Shown: positions 24,394 through 31,315 of the stretch, one piece after another
Layout: each line of letters opens with the position of its first letter
Position numbering within the stretch: position 1 is the stretch's first letter
Source: CAZVYJ01 sp964631565
GTDB lineage: Bacteria; Planctomycetota; Phycisphaerae; SM23-33
Reading direction: 5' to 3'
NCBI GenBank assembly: GCA_964631565.1
Contig: CAZVYJ010000028.1
Coordinates: forward strand, 1-34,367
Length of the DNA stretch: 34,367 nucleotides
Notes under the pieces: model-generated
What the model saw: only the letters and a program-made list of their open reading frames with translations
Databases searched by the model: none
What the model was told of the DNA's origin: nothing
Program-made: the position numbers and the translations under genes

Positions 24394-25493
24394 CAATACG
24401 CGGCGTTTTCGCGGTAGACTTCCATCGCGTACTTGTACGCGTCGTATTTCACGTTCGTGCTCAGCGAATGGTCCGAGCCGAACAGCCATCGCCCGCCGCG
24501 AGCCTTCATGCCGTCGGTAAGGCGGGTCACTTCGGCGCGGATTTCATTTTTGTCGGCCCGCTCGATTATCCTGGCGTCCATGCCGCCGACGAAGCAGAGC
24601 TTGTCGGCGTAACCGTCGACGATGCGGAAGATGTCGTTGCCGGCCTTGACTTCCATCGGGTTCAGTCCGTCGAAGCCGGCCTCCACAATCATGTCCAGCG
24701 CCGACTCGACAAATCCGCACGTGTGCAGCACAACCGGCAAATCGTAGCCGTGAAGGAACTCCACCAGCTCCCTGAAATACGGGAAAATAAGCTCTGCGTA
24801 GCACTGCGGGCTGACGAACAGGCGGTCCTTGTAGCCGAGGTCCTCGAACAGCCAGAAGCCGTCCGGCACTCCGGACCGCTCGAAGATGGTCTTCAGGCAT
24901 CGCTTGTACATGTCGGTGTAGACGCGGGCGTAGTCGTGTATCCAGTCCGGGTCCTCGACCATGCTGATGTACAGCGTATAATCGCCCAGACTGCCTCGCA
25001 TGTTCTCCCAGATGAACTGAGCGCCGGTGCATGCCCATTTTTTCGCCGCCCTTATGTCGGCCAGCGCCTTGCGGATATTGTCCTGGTTCTGGATTCTTTC
25101 CTCGTCGTGGTCGGCCATCAGCAGCGGACGATAGTCCCGCTCCCACACCTGTCGGCTGGTCATGGTGAAATCGATATGCTCCGGCGTGCCGGCTTTTGTT
25201 TTCCACCATTTCAGCAGCGCGCCGGCGCCGTTTTTGACTACTTTCCACTCATCGGACTCTTCGACGACTTCCTCCGCACCGACAAGCGGCTGCCATTCCA
25301 GCCCGCAGAACACGTAGGCCATGTCGAGGTCCAGGCCCTGCCACGGCTCGACGCGCTTGCCATTGTCGTCGGTCGGGTAGCCGTCGGCTACCCAGTTGCC
25401 CAGCGTCTGCTCCCAGACGAATTCACTGCATCCCATGCGCTCGGCCGGCTTGCCCCGGAGAAGAGCGTCCACTACTTCAAATGATGTCTGCAT
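24393..25493 (-). CDS. Uroporphyrinogen decarboxylase (URO-D)-fold protein, likely methyltransferase-like
   Basis: A 366-residue protein of the URO-D superfamily, which includes heme-pathway decarboxylases and corrinoid methyltransferases (MtaA/CmuA type). The C-terminal barrel carries VVLHTCGFVESALDMIVEAG (about 250-269), whose His-x-Cys is typical of the zinc-binding methyltransferase branch rather than of HemE. GLNPMEVKAGNDI and FVGGMDARIIERA follow the usual strands. The Arg-rich N-terminal motif of true HemE is not seen. It is 19 bases downstream of the GH172 gene and probably co-transcribed. Similar uncharacterised URO-D-like proteins are common in planctomycetes and Lentisphaerae near carbohydrate genes. 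Substrate unknown. Confidence 0.82.
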   Translation of the reverse strand: MQTSFEVVDALLRGKPAERMGCSEFVWEQTLGNWVADGYPTDDNGKRVEPWQGLDLDMAYVFCGLEWQPLVGAEEVVEESDEWKVVKNGAGALLKWWKTKAGTPEHIDFTMTSRQVWERDYRPLLMADHDEERIQNQDNIRKALADIRAAKKWACTGAQFIWENMRGSLGDYTLYISMVEDPDWIHDYARVYTDMYKRCLKTIFERSGVPDGFWLFEDLGYKDRLFVSPQCYAELIFPYFRELVEFLHGYDLPVVLHTCGFVESALDMIVEAGFDGLNPMEVKAGNDIFRIVDGYADKLCFVGGMDARIIERADKNEIRAEVTRLTDGMKARGGRWLFGSDHSLSTNVKYDAYKYAMEVYRENAAY

Positions 25494-25512
25494 GACTGAA
25501 ACTCACTGATAT

Positions 25513-26661
25513 TTATTTGATTTCCATGTAATCGACGTCAGGCAGCTGCGGGAACGGCGCTGTCGGCAGCGTCTGGTACCAGAACGCCACCGATGCAATA
25601 TCGTCCTGCAGCGGCAGGTACCGCCCGCCTCTTCGCCAGCCGATAGCCTGTATCGTGACGGCCAGGTCTTCGTCGAAGCGGATCGGGTCGGTGATGTGCC
25701 AGCGGTACAGGCTGAACCGCATCTGCGAATTGTACATGCCGTCCGGGCGGACGATGTGCGGCACGCCGGCGTAGGCGGTGGTGTATTCCTGGTACTGCTT
25801 GGTCTGCTTGTTCTCGAAATTGAACGAGCCGCAGAAATAATCTTCCGTGCCCGTGCCGCAGATCGTCGGGAAGCAGTTCCCGCCGTGCTCCGCGACGGAT
25901 TCATCGACTGTCTTGCCGGCCGGTATGTCGCCGTCGATGTAGAACTTTATCTCACCCTCGCCCCACCAGCCGCAGTTGTTCAGGCCCCAGGCCATGTACG
26001 TGCCGACGTAGTGCCCCTTGCCGCGGACACCTTCGAGAATCGTGTAAACCTTGCCGTACGGAAGCGGGTTTGTCCGCCGGAACTGTGCGTGGAAATAGGC
26101 GGCGTTTTCGGGAACTTCGGTCAACTCGTAATCTATCTGGTAGAAGACGCCAAGCGTATCGGTCTGGTCGCGGTTTTCGATAGTGATGCGGCAGCTTTTG
26201 CGGAAAGGCATCTGCCAGTAGCAGTTGAACGCGTTGCCCGGATTCACGCAGACCGCCAGCGACGTTATCGGCGCGAAAACCTCGAAGCTCGTGTAGGCCG
26301 ACGCGAAAAAATCGCCCAGCGGGCATTCGACGCTCGGCTGCTTCTGGCCGTCCCAGTAGAAACGGATGATGCCGTTGCGGTACGGAGCGCCGGCCGGCGT
26401 CATCCATATATGATTGATTCGGCCCGGACCCTTGATATTGGCAAGTTCGAGCGTTTCGCCCGGCTTGATCGAATCAAAGGGGTTGACCTTCCAGCCGCGA
26501 CCGAGGTCGCGAGCACAACTGGCGTTGCAGCCGCCTGAATATGTTCCGTCGGCATTCTTTACAGGCGTGCCCATTGCGCCCTTGCCCTTGCCGCCCGTCT
26601 TGTTTTCGCTGGATATCGAACGCGTCTTGCCGTTTGTAAGCCGCTCAAGTTCGTGCATCAT
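25513..26661 (-). CDS. DUF2961 / glycoside hydrolase family 172 protein
   Basis: A protein of about 382 residues of the DUF2961 family, now GH172. Characterised members act on fructofuranose or arabinofuranose linkages (difructose dianhydride synthase/hydrolase, arabinofuranosidase). Landmarks are ENKTGGKGKGAMGTPVKN near the start, GPGRINHIWMTP, IRFYWDGQKQPSVECPLGDFF, YWQMPFRKSCRITIENR and CGTGTEDYFCGSFNF; several conserved acids lie in these blocks. I chose the ATG at 26661 (GGAG about ten bases before); 26658 is equally possible, and the upstream in-frame extension has a poor, cysteine-rich sequence. No signal peptide is apparent, so it may be cytoplasmic. It is the first gene of the pair with the URO-D-like gene. 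Confidence 0.87.
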   Translation of the reverse strand: MMHELERLTNGKTRSISSENKTGGKGKGAMGTPVKNADGTYSGGCNASCARDLGRGWKVNPFDSIKPGETLELANIKGPGRINHIWMTPAGAPYRNGIIRFYWDGQKQPSVECPLGDFFASAYTSFEVFAPITSLAVCVNPGNAFNCYWQMPFRKSCRITIENRDQTDTLGVFYQIDYELTEVPENAAYFHAQFRRTNPLPYGKVYTILEGVRGKGHYVGTYMAWGLNNCGWWGEGEIKFYIDGDIPAGKTVDESVAEHGGNCFPTICGTGTEDYFCGSFNFENKQTKQYQEYTTAYAGVPHIVRPDGMYNSQMRFSLYRWHITDPIRFDEDLAVTIQAIGWRRGGRYLPLQDDIASVAFWYQTLPTAPFPQLPDVDYMEIK

Positions 26662-26853
26662 TGCTTTATACTCCAGTTGATGGTGTTTGGCCGGCTGTTG
26701 CCGGAAACCGGTAAATTTACAATAAGTGCAACACCCTACCGTCTGCAACAGGCCGTGTGAATAGAAGACCTGCGGATAAATTTGTATTTTTTTAAGGTAT
26801 CGAACGGCGTTTATTATCTTAACAATTCGTCCTGTAAACTTTTACATATTCCT

Positions 26854-26883
26854 TTGACTTATCCGGCGGTCTGAGTTTACAAT
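26854..26883 (+). promoter_or_regulatory. Sigma-70-type promoter of the cold-shock gene
   Basis: TTGACT (26854-26859), an 18-base spacer and TACAAT (26878-26883) make a good housekeeping promoter. Transcription would begin near 26890, about 190 bases before the coding start, leaving a long leader. The leader holds small hairpins (for example CCGA-GTGGCAT-TCGG at about 26940-26955), as in cspA mRNAs whose leader senses temperature. The remaining bases of 26662-27081 contain no gene I can support. Confidence 0.7.
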
Positions 26884-27081
26884 ACATGGCGATTTAGGGC
26901 TGACTGTGTTAAGGGGAGTCCCTCGACCCGTCAGTGAATCCGAGTGGCATTCGGGTTCTTTTGCAGCTTGCACCCAGGTCTGCCGCACAATGTGAATGTA
27001 CCCACTTCACCGCCGCGGATAAGTCAGCTTGGATGATGCTCGCGAATCCAGTGTTGCTTATTTTTTAAAGGAGCCATGGTT

Positions 27082-27282
27082 ATGGCAACAGGTAAAGTGA
27101 AGTGGTTCAACGATTCAAAAGGTTTTGGTTTCATCACCGCTGATGACGGCACAGATGCGTTCGTTCATCACGGCGACATTCTGGGCGAAGGCTTCAAGAG
27201 CCTCGCTGAAGGCGAAACCGTTACGTTCGAACTGACCCAGGGTCCGAAAGGCCCCAAGGCCATCAACGTAAAGAAGGGCTAA
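27082..27282 (+). CDS. Cold-shock domain protein (CspA family)
   Basis: A 66-residue single cold-shock domain, an RNA/ssDNA-binding beta barrel that melts mRNA structure. RNP-1 is KGFGFI and RNP-2 reads DAFVHH. The opening TGKVKWFNDSKGFGFITADD is canonical. I place the start at the second ATG (27082), which gives MATGKVKWF as in most homologues and leaves a better distance from AAAGGAG than the ATG at 27076. It has its own promoter, a long leader and a terminator, so it is monocistronic. It may be regulated at the mRNA leader by temperature. Confidence 0.95.
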   Translation: MATGKVKWFNDSKGFGFITADDGTDAFVHHGDILGEGFKSLAEGETVTFELTQGPKGPKAINVKKG

Positions 27283-27303
27283 GCCTTTCACGAATCACTG
27301 AAA

Positions 27304-27336
27304 GAACGCCGCCCCTTAGGGGTGGCGTTCTTTTTT
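27304..27336 (+). terminator. Intrinsic terminator of the cold-shock gene
   Basis: GAACGCC-GCCCC (27304-27315), a TTA loop and GGGGT-GGCGTTC (27319-27330) form a 12-bp stem with one G-U pair. It is followed by Ts through 27336. Confidence 0.95.
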
Positions 27337-27435
27337 GCGCACAATTGCTTTCGGCTCCAGCGGCGGATATTCTGACTGCGCAATTGCCGCATATTTGCAT
27401 CATCCGTTGGCGCGCGTTTTTTTAGGGGAAAGGCG

Positions 27436-28218
27436 GTGTCTCAAATGAACTATCGTTCCGGAATAATCTTCGCGATTGTGTTTCTTGTCGCTGCGGCCGG
27501 CTGCCACCCTGCCGACAGCACATCTGTTCGCTGGATGGAATCCGAGTCAACCGCACCGCCCGATGCAATCTGCAAAGCCCTGATGAAACACTACATGGAC
27601 ATTAATACAGATCTCGAGCTGGTCTATGTAGAATACGAAAAGATTATCGGCGCCGATGACTGGTACGTCGCCCGTGTTGATTGGGAGTATTCGTGGTGGG
27701 GAAGTTTTGATGTTTTCCGCTGGGATGGCAACCGCATCGTATCCTACGCTTATTTCACTCACGAAACAGATGTGGATTTCAATCAGTCTATAGACACTGT
27801 AGAGTCGTTCCGCATGCCTCAGTTCGACAGCCCGATCATTCAGATTATCGACACGACCCATCGCGGCAATCGCAGCATGTGCCTTGCGGAGCTTGATACC
27901 GAGGCCGGGAAACTCCGCCTGCTTTGCGAGGCACGCATCACTCTTCAATGGGACGACCGTGGGCGATATGATCTCAGCCAGTCCCTGAAAGACATGAATG
28001 GCGACGGCTTTCAGGACATCGTCCTTGAGGGAACCCTTACAGTCGTGGAAGAAGATGGTCAAAAAACCATCGAATCGCCTGTTCGCAAGGTGTTCCTCTA
28101 CAAATCGGATGAAAAGACATTTCGAATGAGCCTTGCGGACTCTACAGGCGTAAACCCTCATTGGGACGATCACGACAGCGGCTACGGCGAGGCAATCGCA
28201 GAAAACAGCCAAGACTGA
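27436..28218 (+). CDS. Hypothetical lipoprotein
   Basis: A 260-residue secreted lipoprotein I cannot assign. The signal peptide ends in a lipobox (VAAAGC, Cys at residue 23 from the GTG start), so the mature protein should be membrane-anchored. The mature part is acidic and rich in Trp/Tyr near its start (DWYVARVDWEYSWWGSFDVF) and contains an FG-GAP/calcium-site-like segment, KDMNGDGFQDIVLEG, near residue 184, suggesting a beta-propeller-like or Ca-binding strand. Start is either GTG 27436 or ATG 27445; both follow AGGGGAAAGG. It is monocistronic and ends at the repeat region before typA. Confidence 0.75.
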   Translation: MSQMNYRSGIIFAIVFLVAAAGCHPADSTSVRWMESESTAPPDAICKALMKHYMDINTDLELVYVEYEKIIGADDWYVARVDWEYSWWGSFDVFRWDGNRIVSYAYFTHETDVDFNQSIDTVESFRMPQFDSPIIQIIDTTHRGNRSMCLAELDTEAGKLRLLCEARITLQWDDRGRYDLSQSLKDMNGDGFQDIVLEGTLTVVEEDGQKTIESPVRKVFLYKSDEKTFRMSLADSTGVNPHWDDHDSGYGEAIAENSQD

Positions 28219-28229
28219 AACGCCAAGCG

Positions 28230-28299
28230 GGTGGCACGGGATGCTTGCATCCCGTGTTGCCTCCCAGTGAACACGGCTTGCGAGCAAGCCGTGGCACCC
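28230..28299. repeat. 70-bp twin-hairpin repeat, copy 1
   Basis: This 70-base unit has two hairpins (ACGGGATGC-TT-GCATCCCGT and CACGGCTTGC-GA-GCAAGCCGTG) and near-complementary ends (GGTGGCAC / GTGGCACC). A copy at 30773-30842 differs at three positions. The unit sits in the convergent junction of the lipoprotein and typA genes. Confidence 0.85.
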
Positions 28300-28334
28300 A
28301 AGAATTTAAAAGGTACTCGCTAGAGTAAAATACG

Positions 28335-28594
28335 CTAAGCGGTCTTAAGTAAATTTCTACGGGCTTACGCCCGTAGCATTTAATTGGACAGGCTACGCCT
28401 GCCCGCTTACGCGGGTGCTTCCATCCACAGGCTTACGCCTGTGGTATTACGAAGGAAGAATAAATTTCATGGCGAATTCTTCAGTCGGTGGCGAGGCGGC
28501 CTTCCCAGGCCGCCTCGATGAAGTGTGCTTTTTATTCCTCTGGCGGCCCGGGAAGGCCGCCAGACGGAAAACAAACTTAGGTAAGACCGCTTAG
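28335..28594. repeat. 260-bp hairpin array bounded by a 13-bp inverted repeat
   Basis: CTAAGCGGTCTTA (28335-28347) and its perfect complement TAAGACCGCTTAG (28582-28594) bound an array. First come four hairpins with a shared C-TTAC-G or C-TAC-G loop: 28357-28376, 28389-28401, 28402-28415 and 28425-28444. Two GGCGGCC hairpins follow, at 28492-28517 and 28540-28563, and their loops (TTCCCA and CGGGAA) are complementary. The right boundary overlaps the typA stop codon. No gene is present. Confidence 0.8.
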
Positions 28595-30438
28595 CCGGCA
28601 GCTTCCGCCTTGCGTGCGGCCCGCTTGCGTTCGATTTCGTTGAGGTACTGCTTGCGAATGCGGATGCTTTTCGGTGTGATTTCCACGTATTCGTCCATTT
28701 CGATATATTCCAGGGCGCTTTCCAGGCTTATCTGCCGCGGCGCCTTGAGAACGACGGTCGCGTCCTTGGAGGCCGCACGCATGTTAGTGAGATTCTTGCG
28801 GCGGACGACGTTCACCGGAATATCCTTGTCCTTGCAGTGCTCTCCGACGACCTGGCCGGCGTAGACCTCGTCGCCCGGCTTGATGAACATCACGCCTCGG
28901 TCAGCAAGCTGCCCCAGTGCGTAGGCGGTGACCTGGCCGGCCTCCGTCGCTATCATGACGCCGTTCGCTCGCCCGCCGATGTCGCCGCGATACGGGCCGT
29001 AAGACTCGTACCGGTGGTGCATAATCGCTTCGCCCGCCGATGCGGTGAGCACGCGGCTGCGAAGCCCGATAAGCCCGCGGGCGGGAATCGTAAACTCAAG
29101 CTGGGTCCGCAGGCTGCCGGTTTCCATGTGGGTCATCTCGGCCTTGCGGTCGCCCACGAGCTGCATGATCGGACCGACATATTCTGTCGGAACGTCGATA
29201 ATCAGCCGCTCTATCGGTTCGGTCCGGCCGCCGTGTTCGTCCTTGTGGAATACGACTTCCGGCTTGCCGACGGAAAGCTCGTAGCCTTCTCGCCGCATGT
29301 TTTCCAGCAGTATGCCCAGGTGCAGCAGGCCGCGGCCTGATACGACAAACTCGTCGCCTTTGTCTTCCACGCGAAGCGCGACGTTGGACTGCAGCTCCTT
29401 TTCAAGCCTTTCGCGAAGCTGGCGACTGGTGACGTAAACTCCTTCGCGCCCTGCGAAGGGCGAATCGTTGATGCGGAACCGCATGCGCAGCGTCGGCTCG
29501 TCGATGGTCAGCGTCGGCAGAGCGTTCGGATTGTCCGGGTCGGCAAGCGTGTTGCCGATGTCCACGTTTTCCAGCCCCACCACCGCGCACAGGTCGCCGA
29601 CGTCGACGCGTTTGGTCTCGACCCGGCCCAGCCCGCTGAAGCGGAAAAGCTGCCCGATGCGCTGCAGGCTGTGCTTGCCGCTGCGGTCAATGACGGTAAC
29701 GTCCTTGCCCGCCTCCAGCGTGCCGGCGAAGACCCGGCCGATGCCGATTCGCCCGACATAGTCGCTGTAGTCCAGCGTGGTGATGAGCACCTGCAGCGGC
29801 GCGTCGCCGTCAAGATTGGGAACGGGAACGTACTTGATGATCGCGTCGAAAAGTTCATGAATGTCGGTAGCCTTGCCGGCGATTGCTGCGTCATAGTCAG
29901 CCGTCGCCCAGCCTTCGCGGCCGGATGCGTAAATAACCGGGAAGCTCAGCGCATGCTCCTCGGCGCCGAGTTCGACCAGCAGGTCGAAGACTTCCTCGTG
30001 CACCTTGTCGGCGCGGGCGTCGGGGCGGTCCATCTTGTTGATGACGACCAGCGGCTCGAGGCCGGCCGCCAGGGCCTTGCTCAGCACGTAGCGGGTCTGC
30101 GGCATGACGCCGTCGAACGCGTCCACAAGCAACAGCACGCCGTCGGCCATCTTCAGCACCCGCTCCACCTCGCCGGAAAAATCGGCGTGGCCGGGCGTGT
30201 CGACGATGTTGATGTGATAATCGTCGCCGTTGCGGTCGCGGTAATCTATCGCGCAGTTCTTGGACAGGATGGTTATGCCGCGCTCGCGCTCGAGCGGGTT
30301 GCTGTCGAGTATGCACTCGCCGTGAAGCTCGCCTTGGCGGAACTGCCCGCTCTGGCGGAGCAACTGGTCCACCAGCGTCGTCTTGCCGTGGTCCACGTGT
30401 GCGATGATGGCTACGTTGCGTATGTTCTTGCGCTGCAT
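28591..30438 (-). CDS. typA: Ribosome-associated GTPase TypA/BipA
   Basis: TypA is a translational GTPase related to EF-G and LepA that aids 50S assembly and growth under stress or cold. Its 615 residues match the family. The G domain shows AHVDHGKTT (13-21), RERGITI in switch I, DTPGHADF and NKMDR. Domain II follows (FAGTLEAGKDV). The C-terminal half has the EF-G-like domains III and V (GLLHLGILLENMRREGYEL) and the TypA-specific ending with GDEVYAGQVVGEHCKDKDIPVN and NLTNMRA. It is preceded by a likely promoter and a leader of about 210 bases. Its stop codon lies inside the right arm of the hairpin-array boundary. Confidence 0.96.
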   Translation of the reverse strand: MQRKNIRNVAIIAHVDHGKTTLVDQLLRQSGQFRQGELHGECILDSNPLERERGITILSKNCAIDYRDRNGDDYHINIVDTPGHADFSGEVERVLKMADGVLLLVDAFDGVMPQTRYVLSKALAAGLEPLVVINKMDRPDARADKVHEEVFDLLVELGAEEHALSFPVIYASGREGWATADYDAAIAGKATDIHELFDAIIKYVPVPNLDGDAPLQVLITTLDYSDYVGRIGIGRVFAGTLEAGKDVTVIDRSGKHSLQRIGQLFRFSGLGRVETKRVDVGDLCAVVGLENVDIGNTLADPDNPNALPTLTIDEPTLRMRFRINDSPFAGREGVYVTSRQLRERLEKELQSNVALRVEDKGDEFVVSGRGLLHLGILLENMRREGYELSVGKPEVVFHKDEHGGRTEPIERLIIDVPTEYVGPIMQLVGDRKAEMTHMETGSLRTQLEFTIPARGLIGLRSRVLTASAGEAIMHHRYESYGPYRGDIGGRANGVMIATEAGQVTAYALGQLADRGVMFIKPGDEVYAGQVVGEHCKDKDIPVNVVRRKNLTNMRAASKDATVVLKAPRQISLESALEYIEMDEYVEITPKSIRIRKQYLNEIERKRAARKAEAAG

Positions 30439-30654
30439 TTCTGGTCGGATGCTCCGGTAGTGGTATTGTAAGCGTTAAGTTAAAGGGATTTTGAAGAACT
30501 CTCGGCCCGTGCGGCGGCCCGGAGTTTATTGGAATGACGGCCTAGCTCGGCCAGTTGACGGCGCGCAGCGTCCGCAGCCAGCCTGAAAACAGCCAGCCGT
30601 AAACGTTGCTCAAATTTGCGCCTTTTGCCCTGCTGCGATTCATATCGAGGAGGA

Positions 30655-30682
30655 AGTATAACACCTTTCGCAGAAAACGCAA
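30655..30682 (-). promoter_or_regulatory. Likely typA promoter
   Basis: On the minus strand TTGCGT (30677-30682), 16 bases and TATACT (30655-30660) suit a housekeeping promoter, with transcription starting near 30648. The leader to the typA ATG is about 210 bases. I see no confident gene in it. Confidence 0.55.
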
Positions 30683-30737
30683 GCGGGCTTCGCGATGACA
30701 AACGGTCAAATAACAGCCGGTGCGGCGGGGTGATTAG

Positions 30738-30867
30738 GCTCTGTTTGAAAACTCCAAAAAACTTGCATTAAGGGTGCCACGGGATGCTTGCATCCCGTGT
30801 TGACTCCCAGCGAACACGGCTTGCGAGCAAGCCGTGGCACCCCTTTTCCAGAGTTTTCAAACAGAGC
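30738..30867. mobile_element. MITE-like 130-bp element containing twin-hairpin repeat copy 2
   Basis: A perfect 17-bp terminal inverted repeat, GCTCTGTTTGAAAACTC (30738-30754) and GAGTTTTCAAACAGAGC (30851-30867), encloses the 70-bp twin-hairpin unit (30773-30842, ends GGTGCCAC/GTGGCACC). There is no transposase inside. It ends one base before the stop codon of the serpin-like frame. Non-autonomous mobility is inference from its structure. Confidence 0.7.
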
Positions 30868-30868
30868 A

Positions 30869-31306
30869 CTAGTCGTCGATGAAAAAACTTTCCTTGTCAT
30901 CATGCCCGGCGTCGCCGCCGTTTCCGTCTTCCTGCGGTTCGCCGGCAGCCGGCGTGAGCAGCTCATCGTTGCCGACCCACCTCGCGAAGTACGGCAGCTT
31001 GGCGTCCTTGCGGATAAGCATCACGAGGAACGGTCGATCGAATATGAAATCCCTTGCCATCGGTTCGCCGAAGAAACCGCCCAGCGACTCGGATTTCAGC
31101 ACCGCACCGGTGCGGTCGAGCCTGAAGCGTATCTGCTGCTCCGCCAAAACGCACGGCATGTCGTTGAGCTTCGGATTCTTCGAGAACACCGGAAAACCGT
31201 AGAACTCCTTGTATTCCTTGAGAACGTCGAAGCTGACAACGGGAACGTAAAGGCAGTCGTCTTCAACCAGGCATTCATAGGACGGCATGTTCTTGTAAAA
31301 ATCCAT
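30869..31306 (-). CDS. Serpin-like C-terminal segment, same frame as the upstream lipoprotein
   Basis: A 145-residue frame resembling the C-terminal third of serpins. LYVPVVSFDVLKEYKEFYGF fits the PKFKIESxYDLKEVLKxLG region. AEQQIRFRLDRTGAVLKSES fits the breach and hinge (QKAFIEVNEEGTEAAAAT). FIFDRPFLVMLIRKDAKLPY fits FxADRPFLFLIRDNxTGxILF. The segment between hinge and FDRPF is shorter than a normal reactive-centre loop. It continues the frame of the next gene upstream: only TAA and three sense codons (AAA CGG TTA) separate them. It is therefore probably the second half of one interrupted gene, unless it restarts at its own ATG. Confidence 0.55.
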   Translation of the reverse strand: MDFYKNMPSYECLVEDDCLYVPVVSFDVLKEYKEFYGFPVFSKNPKLNDMPCVLAEQQIRFRLDRTGAVLKSESLGGFFGEPMARDFIFDRPFLVMLIRKDAKLPYFARWVGNDELLTPAAGEPQEDGNGGDAGHDDKESFFIDD

Positions 31307-31315
31307 TAACCGTTT

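Noticed and set aside
24309..25484. A 391-codon plus-strand open frame opposite the URO-D-like gene
   Set aside because: It starts inside the hairpin repeats and shows no domain; the opposite strand has a recognisable URO-D-fold protein.
28231..28247. TGGCACGGGATGCTTGC in the 70-bp repeat resembles a sigma-54 promoter
   Set aside because: GG and GC are 12 bases apart instead of 10, it lies within a hairpin repeat, and the second repeat copy has TGCCAC.
30480..30701. A 73-codon minus-strand open frame upstream of typA
   Set aside because: It would begin upstream of the predicted typA promoter, lacks a ribosome-binding site and has a basic, low-information sequence; more likely an untranslated leader.
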